From: Actinomycetes bacterium
GTDB taxonomy: Bacteria > Actinomycetota > Actinomycetes > Nanopelagicales > Nanopelagicaceae
DNA: 8,128 nt
Assembly (NCBI GenBank): GCA_014190175.1
Contig: BJFZ01000053.1
Span: 1 to 8,128, forward strand
Reading direction: 5' to 3'
The notes under the pieces were generated by a model. That model saw only the letters and a list, made by a program, of their open reading frames with translations, was not told the origin of the DNA and searched no databases. Below are positions 1 through 6,107 of the stretch, one piece after another (within the stretch, counting starts at the first letter, position 1; each line of letters begins with the position of its first letter). Position numbers and translations under genes: made by a program.

Positions 1-2
1 TT

Positions 3-365
3 ACTTACTGCACTGGTGGAATCCGTTGTGAAATTCTCTCTTCGGTTATGAAAAAGCGCGGCTTTAAAGAGGTTTATCAAATCGAAGGCGGCATTGTTCG
101 CTACGGTAAAAAATTCGGAGACGACTCACTTTGGGAAGGCTCGCTCTTCACTTTTGATGCCCGTTTAGCGATTGATTTCTCCAATAAAACAAAGGTCATT
201 GGTGAATGTGAAAAATGCACTAAACCAACGAAGCAGTTCTACAACTGCGCGAATTTAGCCTGCCATGAATTGGTTCTACTCTGTGATGAATGCGCCAATT
301 ATGATGTAAATAAAGGCTGCATTCATGAACTTACCAATAAGCGAGATTCAGAAATGATTGGCTAG
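3..365 (+). CDS. trhO: tRNA uridine(34) hydroxylase TrhO / rhodanese-like YceA family, C-terminal part (5' end outside window)
   Basis: The reading frame is open from the left edge, so the N-terminal part of the protein is missing; about 120 codons remain before the TAG stop. The first visible residues, [10 protein letters not shown], are the rhodanese active-site loop of the YceA/UPF0176 family, with the catalytic cysteine encoded at 9-11. Next come [12 protein letters not shown] and [14 protein letters not shown], both typical of the family. The C-terminal extension has paired cysteines ([24 protein letters not shown]) and looks like a metal-binding module. TrhO proteins form 5-hydroxyuridine at tRNA position 34 in the cytosol; this role is taken from the family. 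The Met codon at 48 lies downstream of the active-site loop and is internal, not the start. The gene ends 5 nt from the stop of the opposite-strand dehydrogenase and looks unrelated to the sugar cluster. Confidence 0.88.
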   Translation, partial: TYCTGGIRCEILSSVMKKRGFKEVYQIEGGIVRYGKKFGDDSLWEGSLFTFDARLAIDFSNKTKVIGECEKCTKPTKQFYNCANLACHELVLLCDECANYDVNKGCIHELTNKRDSEMIG

Positions 366-370
366 AAAGT

Positions 371-1162
371 CTAAAGATCTGTTAAAAGCCCGCCATCAAT
401 AATAAATGGCGCACCAATCACAAACGAAGCATCCGAGGAAGCTAAGAAAGTGATCCCAGCAGCTATTTCATAAGGCTGGGCAGCTCGCCCAAGTTTGGTT
501 ACATCAGAATTAAAACCAAGGTCATCTAACGGTTTACCAATCGCCAACGCGTGCGCAGTGGACATGTCGGTATCTACTCCCCCAACAACTACTGAATTAA
601 CTCGGATTTTATCTTTGGTGTAATCAATTGCCATTTGTCGGCTTAACGCAACTACTGCACCTTTGCTTGCCGCATACGCAGCAACTTTCTCCATCGTTGC
701 ATAAGCATGTACTGAGGAGATATTTATGATTGATCCACCACCACGCTTGCGAAGAAATGGGATTGCATATTTTGATACTAAGAAAACTCCTTTTAAATTT
801 GTATCTAAAACGTTATCCCATTCATCTTCAGTCGTTTCATCAACTGATCGAAAAAGAAAAGTACCAGCATTATTTACAACAACATCGATACCGTTATTTA
901 TTTTGCCAATTCCATTTACCACGTCTGCTATCGCTGCTGACTTTCTAAGGTCGCAAACTTTAAAATTTACAGTTAAGCCAGAGCCAGCCATTTCCTTAAC
1001 CCAAGATTCACCAATCTCAGCGCGCAAGCCTAAGCCATAAACAATTGCACCTTCTTGCGCAAATCTGGTTGCAGTAGCTTTACCGATACCCGACTCCGCA
1101 CCAGTTACGATTACAACTTTTTTATCAAATCGATTAGCAATGAATGAAGCCTTACTTGGCAT
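371..1162 (-). CDS. SDR-family NAD(P)-dependent oxidoreductase, probable sugar (aldose) dehydrogenase
   Basis: This 263-residue protein has the length of a classical short-chain dehydrogenase. It shows the cofactor glycine motif TGAESGIG (20-27), NNAG (97-100), the structural Asn in TNLKG (122), and the Ser150-Tyr163-Lys167 catalytic set in SSVHAYATMEKVAAYAASK. It ends with the usual IIDGG motif. An oddity is VVVGGVDTDM (191-200), where most relatives have a PG pair: the proline is replaced by glycine. No clear acidic residue ends the second strand (VYGLGLRAE), so NAD versus NADP preference cannot be read. The ATG start overlaps the upstream permease gene by 11 nt, with a weak AAGG ribosome site about 9 nt before it, so this is the last gene of the transporter operon. 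From that context I infer oxidation of the imported sugar to a lactone. A 2-keto-3-deoxy-aldonate dehydrogenase is an alternative. The SDR assignment is firm; the substrate is not. Confidence 0.9.
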   Translation of the reverse strand: MPSKASFIANRFDKKVVIVTGAESGIGKATATRFAQEGAIVYGLGLRAEIGESWVKEMAGSGLTVNFKVCDLRKSAAIADVVNGIGKINNGIDVVVNNAGTFLFRSVDETTEDEWDNVLDTNLKGVFLVSKYAIPFLRKRGGGSIINISSVHAYATMEKVAAYAASKGAVVALSRQMAIDYTKDKIRVNSVVVGGVDTDMSTAHALAIGKPLDDLGFNSDVTKLGRAAQPYEIAAGITFLASSDASFVIGAPFIIDGGLLTDL

Positions 1163-2111
1163 CGAATTTAACCTTTTTTCGTTTCATATCAACGCTAAGC
1201 GAAACTAATACGATAACTCCAGTTATAACGGTTTGCCACCACGGATCAATATTAGTTGCGACCATTCCGCTCGCAACAACTTGCATTAACAATAATCCAA
1301 GGAACAACCCAATTACCGTACCTTTGCCACCAAATAAACTTGTACCACCAATGACCATCCCAGCAATTGCTAGCAACTCCCAGCCAGAACCAAGTGTGAA
1401 CCAGGCGCTGCCGAAATGTAGTAAAGATAAATAACCGGCTAATGCTGCGCCGCAACCAGTTGCCATAAATAGCAATAATTTAACTCGATTTGAATTTATA
1501 CCGGCAGTTCGAGCAGCCTCAGGATTGCTACCAATCGCCGCAATAACCTTACCAAAATTTGTTTTATTTAATATAAATTCACCAACAAATATTAAGATGA
1601 CAAAAATTATTATGCTGAAATATTTTCCAAGAATCGAATCCTTAAATCCTTCATGCAAATCGGGAAAACCTGAGATTCCTTTACCCTCAGATACAAAAGT
1701 CGCCAAGCTCTTGCACATAAATAACATTGCGATGGTAGCGATAAAAGATGGGACTTTTCCATAAATTACTACAACTCCATTAATTAGGCCCACCAAAATC
1801 CCAGCACCTAAGCTAATTAAGAATGCGCTAAGCATGCCAAAGCCTTGGTGCGTCACCAAAATTGCGGAGGTTAATGCGCTAAGCGCGGCGGTAGCGCCAA
1901 TCGAGATATCGAACTCACCTGAAGTTATGAGTAGCACCAAGAATATTGATGCGATTCCAACGAATGCAATACCTTGGACAATCGAGAGAATACTTGCGTA
2001 GTTTGCGAAAGACGGATTAAGTCCAGCGAAAATCCCGAATACCACGGCTACAAAAATTAACCGTTTAACAAATGGCGATAAGGCCGAAAAACCTTTCAAA
2101 TTTAATTTCAT
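1152..2111 (-). CDS. CUT2-family sugar ABC transporter permease (RbsC/XylH-like)
   Basis: The 319-residue, strongly hydrophobic protein has the size and pattern of RbsC-type permeases: about eight to ten membrane segments, a short basic N-terminus and a basic tail (DMKRKKVKFDAK). The family signature GEFDISIG is at 65-72, followed by LVGLINGVVVIYGKVPSFIATIAMLF (107-131) and a late glycine-rich stretch, ELLAIAGMVIGGTSLFGGKG (245-264), which is conserved in this family. It forms all or half of the inner-membrane channel of a monosaccharide importer. Its ATG overlaps the stop of the ATPase gene in an ATGA (2108-2111). No good ribosome site sits at normal distance, which indicates translational coupling to the ATPase. 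Its 3' end overlaps the SDR gene. It is clearly different in sequence from the divergent permease at 5107-6072, with which it may pair. The family is certain; the substrate is unknown. Confidence 0.93.
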   Translation of the reverse strand: MKLNLKGFSALSPFVKRLIFVAVVFGIFAGLNPSFANYASILSIVQGIAFVGIASIFLVLLITSGEFDISIGATAALSALTSAILVTHQGFGMLSAFLISLGAGILVGLINGVVVIYGKVPSFIATIAMLFMCKSLATFVSEGKGISGFPDLHEGFKDSILGKYFSIIIFVILIFVGEFILNKTNFGKVIAAIGSNPEAARTAGINSNRVKLLLFMATGCGAALAGYLSLLHFGSAWFTLGSGWELLAIAGMVIGGTSLFGGKGTVIGLFLGLLLMQVVASGMVATNIDPWWQTVITGVIVLVSLSVDMKRKKVKFDAK

Positions 2112-3646
2112 GATTGACCAATCGCCATCATCATAAGTTCCTGCTCCTTAGTGATATCTCCGGTCATTTCGCCTCTCATTGCGCCTCCTGAAAAAACCAA
2201 AATCCGATGTGATAGCGCTAAGAGTTCTGGGAATTCGCTAGATACTAAAATAATGCCTACACCTTGCTTGGCTAGATCAATGATAATTCGATAAATCTCA
2301 GCTTTAGATGCAATATCAACACCTTTTGTTGGTTCGTCCAACATAAAAACGATTGGCTTTGCGAGCAATCCCTTTCCAATCAGAACCTTCTGTTGATTTC
2401 CACCGCTTAAATTTCTGATCATCTCGTAAATATCTTGTGGCTTAACTGCCAGTGATTCGGTAATTTCGGCCGCAACTTCCTTCTCTTTCTGCTTGTTTAG
2501 CAATCCCATTTTCTTGAACTTATCTAAAATACTTGCAGTTGAATTCGATTTTATTTCTAAGTTAAAAAATAAACCTTCTAATTTTCTATCTTCAGTTACA
2601 TACCCAATTCCAGATTGAATTGCAGAGGGAATATCTTTTGAAGTCATCTTGCTGCCTTGCAATTCAAGCTTGCCAGCTAAAACCCGGTTGTCGCCATATA
2701 GCGCGCGCAGGATTTCGGTTCTTCCAGAACCGACAAGACCGCCAAGGCCAAGAATTTCACCGGCATGTAGGTTAAATGAAAATTCAGAAACCATAATTTC
2801 GCCTGGTTTGCGGGGGTTCTCCACAACCAAATTACGAGCTGAGAAAATTATTTTTGCATCTTTAGGTAAAACGTTCTTCTCTGGATATAAGTCTCCTAAA
2901 TTTCTACCAATCATGTCGCTAACTAGCTGATTGGCATCAAATTCTGATTTTTCGCTCGTGCGAACCGTTTTCCCATCACGCAAAATTGAAACGGCATCGC
3001 ATAGTTCTAGAATTTCTGGAAGCTTGTGGGTGATAAATACGGTCGTAAATCCACGCTTCTTAAGATTTCGAACGATCGAAAAAAGATTTGCAATTTCATC
3101 AGAAGTTAAACTTGAAGTTGGTTCATCCAAAACGAGAACTTTTGGATTCTTATAAAGTGCACTTGCAATCATTAAAATTTGCTTCTTGTGCAGGCTTAGT
3201 TCTGATACGAGCTGGTCGGCGGTTAAAGGTATTTCATTATCTTCAAGAAATTTTCTAATCTTTTGCAACCCGTTTTTCTTTGAATAAAACCCTTTGCGAT
3301 TCATTGCTAATTCAGAAAGTAAAATATTCTCTGCGACTGTAAGAGTTTCGGCTACCGTTATTTCCTGGGGAACTATTGAGATCCCTCGTACTTGTGCATC
3401 AAGCGGTGAACTCATCTTTACTGATTCACCGGCAACGTTAATTTGACCTTCGAAAGTTCCACTTGCATAAATTCCACTTAAAATCTTCATCAACGTGGAT
3501 TTGCCTGCGCCATTTTGGCCAATCAATCCATGGATGGTTCCAACTTTAACTTTTAAAGAAACATCATCGAGCGCAATTATCGGTCCGAAATTCTTATAAA
3601 TTTTTATCATTTCAAGGGCATAATTGTTGCTGGATGAACTTGCCAT
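2108..3646 (-). CDS. Sugar ABC transporter ATP-binding protein, two fused nucleotide-binding domains (RbsA/MglA/XylG-like, CUT2)
   Basis: The protein has 512 residues, the usual length for the double-domain CUT2 ATPases. Domain 1 has Walker A GQNGAGKST (43-51), Q-loop Gln94, Walker B VLVLDEP (170-176) and switch His207. Its signature motif is the degenerate LSLHKKQ (150-156). Domain 2 has a degenerate Walker A, GLVGSGRTE (303-311, no lysine), a canonical signature LSGGNQQ (413-419), Walker B IVFMLDEP (432-439) and VSSE (468-471) where the switch His would be. So only the composite site made of Walker A1/B1 plus signature 2 looks fully catalytic. As far as I know this asymmetry is normal for RbsA-type proteins, not a defect. 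The ATG start has a strong purine-rich site, GAGGGAGGG (3656-3664), 9 nt upstream. The gene is coupled to the following permease by an ATGA overlap. It is the only transporter ATPase in the window and so may energise both permeases. Confidence 0.95.
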   Translation of the reverse strand: MASSSSNNYALEMIKIYKNFGPIIALDDVSLKVKVGTIHGLIGQNGAGKSTLMKILSGIYASGTFEGQINVAGESVKMSSPLDAQVRGISIVPQEITVAETLTVAENILLSELAMNRKGFYSKKNGLQKIRKFLEDNEIPLTADQLVSELSLHKKQILMIASALYKNPKVLVLDEPTSSLTSDEIANLFSIVRNLKKRGFTTVFITHKLPEILELCDAVSILRDGKTVRTSEKSEFDANQLVSDMIGRNLGDLYPEKNVLPKDAKIIFSARNLVVENPRKPGEIMVSEFSFNLHAGEILGLGGLVGSGRTEILRALYGDNRVLAGKLELQGSKMTSKDIPSAIQSGIGYVTEDRKLEGLFFNLEIKSNSTASILDKFKKMGLLNKQKEKEVAAEITESLAVKPQDIYEMIRNLSGGNQQKVLIGKGLLAKPIVFMLDEPTKGVDIASKAEIYRIIIDLAKQGVGIILVSSEFPELLALSHRILVFSGGAMRGEMTGDITKEQELMMMAIGQS

Positions 3647-3655
3647 TCTTATTTA

Positions 3656-3664
3656 CCCTCCCTC
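3656..3664 (-). promoter_or_regulatory. Strong ribosome binding site of the ATPase gene
   Basis: On the - strand the sequence is GAGGGAGGG, 9 nt before the ATG at 3644-3646. It contains GGAGG and is the best Shine-Dalgarno match in the operon. It fixes the ATPase start and gives the gene its own initiation downstream of the 3704-3742 hairpin. Confidence 0.7.
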
Positions 3665-3703
3665 AATCAACTCCACTACTTGCATAAAGTCATTCACTTA
3701 ATA

Positions 3704-3742
3704 GGTGAACCAAGCTACTAAAGAACAGTAGCTTGGTTCACC
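3704..3742 (-). promoter_or_regulatory. Perfect 16-bp intercistronic hairpin between the binding-protein and ATPase genes
   Basis: GGTGAACCAAGCTACT (3704-3719) and its exact reverse complement (3727-3742) flank a 7-nt loop. It lies about 27 nt after the stop of the binding-protein gene and about 57 nt before the ATPase ATG. In the direction of transcription (- strand) the stem is followed by TATTAAGTG, not a T-run, so it is not a standard intrinsic terminator. A stable structure here fits partial termination or protection of the upstream mRNA from 3' decay. Either would give more binding protein than ATPase or permease, as seen in other binding-protein operons. The structure is seen directly; its function is inferred. 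Confidence 0.7.
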
Positions 3743-3768
3743 ATATTTGTCTTACCCCTATTTAGTGA

Positions 3769-4839
3769 TTATTTCTTTGCTACTCGAGCATCAATTGCAT
3801 CAACAACTGCGTAATAAGGTGCCAAGCCATCAGCGAAGATGATAGGTGTTGGCAAATCATTAGCGAATTGTGCTGGTGCGTTGCCACAAATTGCGTTAGC
3901 AACTATGTCAACAGCCATTTGATGTTCTTCGTATCCTGGTTGTGCAGCAACCGCAAGAATTTTTCCATCGCGGACTGCATCAAGATTTGGACGTGTTGCA
4001 TCAGGTCCGATAGCCCAAATTGGCTTACCAATTTGATCTGAGGCACCGGCCCATGTAACTGGACTTCCACCAGTAGTTCCAACTGCTCCAACTAGATCTG
4101 GATTTGCGATCGCAATAGCAACTGCCTTAGCAATAGCTTTTGGTACATCGAATCCTTCTTCAGCTGGCTTTAGAACTTTAACGTCAGGATATTTGGCATT
4201 CATTTGTGCTGTGAATGAAGAAGCAACTGCATCTTCTACAGGGTTGAAGCCACCTTCAGTAACAGCAACAGTTCCTTTGCCGCCAATTTTTTCACCGATT
4301 GCATCCGCTGCGGCTGATCCCCATGCTTTTGGATCAAATGCTGCATAAGCAATTACACCAGGATATTCATCTGGCTTTGCTTGTACGTGACCAATTACAA
4401 CTGGAATCTTCTTTGCGGCAAATTTTGCAATCAAATCTTTTTCAACTGGATCGACGAAGCCAAGTACAAGTCCGTCAGTTCCGGTTGCAAGTACGCCTTC
4501 ACCAAGAGTTACTGCTTTAGTCCAGTCAGGCTCATCAGGTGAAACGATTGTTGCGCTCTTGAAACCAAGTGCATTTGCTTGATCCAAGAAACCTTGCTGC
4601 CAAAGTCTAAGAGTTGGGTGACCCTTAAGTACTGACAAGAAAGTAATTGACTTTCCGCTCAAATCGCATGGTGCTGTTGCCAAAGGTGTGTAAACCTTTG
4701 AAGCTGCAGTTCCGCCAGCATCGCCACCAGCAGCAGTGTCATCTGCTTTAGATGAGCAAGCTGATAATAAAAGTGCTGAAACTGAGAATATTGCTAATAT
4801 TTTAAAAATAGCCTTATCTCTCTTTATTTTCTTTACCAT
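3769..4839 (-). CDS. Sugar ABC transporter substrate-binding lipoprotein (type 1 periplasmic-binding fold, RbsB-like)
   Basis: With the start chosen here the protein has 356 residues. It begins with a basic stretch (MVKKIKRDK), a hydrophobic core and the lipobox LLSAC, so Cys28 would be lipidated and the protein tethered outside the membrane. A flexible Ala/Gly/Asp-rich linker follows, then a two-lobed binding domain with RbsB-like features: repeated hydrophobic strands, DGLVLGFVDP, KKIPVVIG, and late VGAVGTTGG, IWAIGPD and DGKILAVAAQPGYEEH. It captures the sugar for the importer encoded next to it. An in-frame ATG at 4875 would add 12 residues (MQWPLEERDYSK). I reject it because the likely ribosome site, GAGGAAAGGG (4851-4860), would then lie inside the gene, and because the charged extension spoils the signal peptide. 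It is the first gene of the leftward operon and is followed by the hairpin at 3704-3742. The ligand cannot be read from the sequence. Confidence 0.93.
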   Translation of the reverse strand: MVKKIKRDKAIFKILAIFSVSALLLSACSSKADDTAAGGDAGGTAASKVYTPLATAPCDLSGKSITFLSVLKGHPTLRLWQQGFLDQANALGFKSATIVSPDEPDWTKAVTLGEGVLATGTDGLVLGFVDPVEKDLIAKFAAKKIPVVIGHVQAKPDEYPGVIAYAAFDPKAWGSAAADAIGEKIGGKGTVAVTEGGFNPVEDAVASSFTAQMNAKYPDVKVLKPAEEGFDVPKAIAKAVAIAIANPDLVGAVGTTGGSPVTWAGASDQIGKPIWAIGPDATRPNLDAVRDGKILAVAAQPGYEEHQMAVDIVANAICGNAPAQFANDLPTPIIFADGLAPYYAVVDAIDARVAKK

Positions 4840-4850
4840 CTTTGAGTAAT

Positions 4851-4860
4851 CCCTTTCCTC
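4851..4860 (-). promoter_or_regulatory. Ribosome binding site deciding the start of the binding-protein gene
   Basis: GAGGAAAGGG on the - strand lies 11 nt before the ATG at 4837-4839. It supports that start over the in-frame ATG at 4873-4875, which lies upstream of this site. Confidence 0.55.
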
Positions 4861-4905
4861 GAGTGGCCATTGCAACTAGCATCCAATGACTGTTTACAAT
4901 AAACC

Positions 4906-4935
4906 GTTATCAGCTATGCTTCATGAATTCTTCAA
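4906..4935 (-). promoter_or_regulatory. Possible promoter of the leftward (binding protein) operon
   Basis: On the - strand TTGAAG (4930-4935) resembles a -35 box (four of six matches to TTGACA). It is followed after 18 nt by GATAAC (4906-4911), which matches TATAAT at four of six positions. Transcription would start near 4899, leaving a leader of about 60 nt. The alternative -35 TTGACT at 4939-4944, inside the first tandem repeat, is the better hexamer but has no good -10 at 16-19 nt. The -10-like element lies in ACCGTTATC (+ strand, 4903-4911), which is an inverted copy of GATAACGGT in the tandem repeats, so a regulator could act here directly. Confidence 0.3.
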
Positions 4936-4938
4936 ATA

Positions 4939-5055
4939 AGTCAAGGATAACGGTGGGGGTTATTTCGGAAGGGCTAGCAGTCAAGGATAACGGTGGGGGT
5001 TATTTCGGAAGGGCTAGCAGTCAAAGCTAGGTAACGAAAAGTTACCAAGGGCTAA
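4939..5055. repeat. Tandem array of about 40-bp units: two identical copies plus a third diverged copy
   Basis: Unit 1 (4939-4978) and unit 2 (4979-5018) are identical over all 40 bp; the identity runs 6 nt further into unit 3 (AGTCAA, 5019-5024). Unit 3 (5019 to about 5055) has diverged but keeps the same order of elements: AGTCAA at the left, a dyad with TAAC and GTTA half-sites in the middle, and AAGGGCTA at the right (4969-4976, 5009-5016, 5047-5054). The dyads are ATAAC-N7-GTTAT in units 1 and 2 (4947-4963, 4987-5003) and GGTAAC-N5-GTTACC in unit 3 (5030-5046). Their centres are about 40 and 43 bp apart, close to four helical turns. The array lies between two divergent genes, which suggests repeated binding sites for a regulator not encoded here. 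Confidence 0.85.
5027..5049. promoter_or_regulatory. Operator-like inverted repeat GGTAAC-GAAAA-GTTACC
   Basis: This is a perfect 6-bp dyad around a 5-nt AT-rich spacer (5030-5046), extended by two more pairs beyond a mismatch (CT at 5027-5028 with AG at 5048-5049). It lies 58-80 nt before the start codon of the rightward permease gene and is the most symmetrical of the three related dyads. It looks like a site for a dimeric repressor or activator of the divergent promoters. It does not match the common LacI-family operator pattern, so I assign no regulator family. Confidence 0.5.
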
Positions 5056-5106
5056 ATAAATATCGTTTTTAAAAAGCTAATGATTACGTGAGGAGATTGA
5101 AGCATA

Positions 5107-6072
5107 ATGACAACCATGAGTCTAAATACAAAGAAGCGCGTGCAGATTTTTCAAAAAGTTCCTGAACTTGGTCTCTTTATGGTTTTCGTTGCAACTTTAA
5201 TTCTATTCTCAACTTTCAATAGTTACTTTGCATCCCTTGCTAGTTTAAAGATTCTATTAGTAACAGTTATTTACACTGGGATCGTTTTAATCGGTCAAGC
5301 ACTCTTAATGATTGTCGGAGAACTCGATCTTTCGGTTGGAGCGGTTGCTTCACTTGGCACAATCACAACTGGATTAATGCTTGCCGATTGGAATTTACCG
5401 CTGCCTGTCGCAGTTCTACTTGGAATTGGCATCGGAGCATTTGTTGGTTTTCTAAACGGCTTTATTACAATCAAAATTGGCATTCCAGCATTTATCACAA
5501 CGCTATCAATGCTCTTCTTGGCTCGAGGTATTTCATATGTGCTTAGCGGTGGCGATCCAGTTTATCCGCTGCCACAGGGTACCGGTAATTTATCTAGGCC
5601 GATGATTTTAGGCTTTCCATCGGCAGTCTGGATTTTTTTAAGTCTTTTTATTGTTGCTGATCAATTCGTTCGCAGAAGTGTGCTGGGCCGAGAGTTCTAT
5701 CTAATTGGCGGAAATAAAGTTGCGGCAAAATTATCTGGAATAAAAGTGGATAAAATTAAAATTGGACTATTTACACTCTGCGGCGCTCTATCTGCTTTTG
5801 CTGGAATCCTATTGATGAGCAAACTTCAAAGATCTGATGCAGTAACTGGCCTTGGCTGGGAGCTAAGCGTTATCGCCGCAGCAGCCGTTGGCGGTATTAA
5901 ATTAACTGGCGGTGGCGGGTCCCTAACTGGAGCATTTATCGGGATTCTCTTCCTGCAAGTAATTTTACAAGGCTTAGTAATGATTGGTTTAAATCCTTTC
6001 TTGCTAGAGGCCGTAATTGGTGCTGTGATGATTATTGCGGTTTGGATTTCGACTCAAAAAACTAAGAAATAG
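5107..6072 (+). CDS. Second CUT2-family sugar ABC transporter permease (RbsC-like), divergently transcribed
   Basis: This 321-residue membrane protein carries the RbsC-type signature GELDLSVG (71-78), then VGFLNGFITIKIGIPAFITTLSMLFLARG (113-141) and the late ELSVIAAAAVGGIKLTGGGGS stretch (252-272). About eight to ten hydrophobic segments are visible. AGGAG (5091-5095) lies 11 nt before the ATG; an internal ATG three codons on (5116) is a less likely start. No binding-protein or ATPase gene follows it. The only such genes in the window are on the opposite strand across the control region. It may therefore pair with the permease at 1152-2111 as a heterodimer, as in LsrC/LsrD or RhaP/RhaQ, or it may serve a transporter whose other parts lie elsewhere. 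The lactonase gene starts about 35 nt downstream in the same direction. The permease assignment is firm; the pairing is inference. Confidence 0.93.
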   Translation: MTTMSLNTKKRVQIFQKVPELGLFMVFVATLILFSTFNSYFASLASLKILLVTVIYTGIVLIGQALLMIVGELDLSVGAVASLGTITTGLMLADWNLPLPVAVLLGIGIGAFVGFLNGFITIKIGIPAFITTLSMLFLARGISYVLSGGDPVYPLPQGTGNLSRPMILGFPSAVWIFLSLFIVADQFVRRSVLGREFYLIGGNKVAAKLSGIKVDKIKIGLFTLCGALSAFAGILLMSKLQRSDAVTGLGWELSVIAAAAVGGIKLTGGGGSLTGAFIGILFLQVILQGLVMIGLNPFLLEAVIGAVMIIAVWISTQKTKK

Positions 6073-6107
6073 CGACCTTCCTCAAGAATAGAAATTTGAA
6101 GAAGAAT

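Noticed and set aside
391..411. CGCCAT-N9-ATGGCG inverted repeat near the 3' end of the SDR gene as an intrinsic terminator of the leftward operon
   Set aside because: The stem has only 6 bp, lies inside coding sequence, and is followed on the - strand by GGC and only four T residues. It is too weak to call.
413..421. Defective ATPase because of the degenerate Walker A in domain 2 and degenerate signature in domain 1
   Set aside because: This asymmetry (one canonical composite site) is usual in the RbsA/MglA family. The numbers given here are residue positions of the domain 2 signature in the ATPase at 2108-3646, not window coordinates.
726..1040. Open frames on the + strand inside the SDR gene
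   Set aside because: They are antisense shadows of a gene with complete SDR motifs, and their translations show no family features.
2649..3155. Two + strand open frames within the ATPase gene
   Set aside because: They run opposite to a fully motif-supported ATPase, and neither translation resembles a known protein.
4837..4875. Longer start of the binding-protein gene at the ATG at 4873-4875
   Set aside because: It would place the ribosome site (4851-4860) inside the coding region and put an acidic, charged extension before the signal peptide.
4939..5024. CRISPR array or mobile-element remnant
   Set aside because: The 40-bp units are directly adjacent with no unique spacers, there is no cas or transposase gene, and no target-site duplication is visible.
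5014..5030. CTAGC-N7-GCTAG inverted repeat at the junction of units 2 and 3
   Set aside because: A 5-bp dyad arises simply from the GCTAGC and AGCTAG words at the repeat edges. It is not present at the unit 1/2 junction, so it is unlikely to be the functional element.
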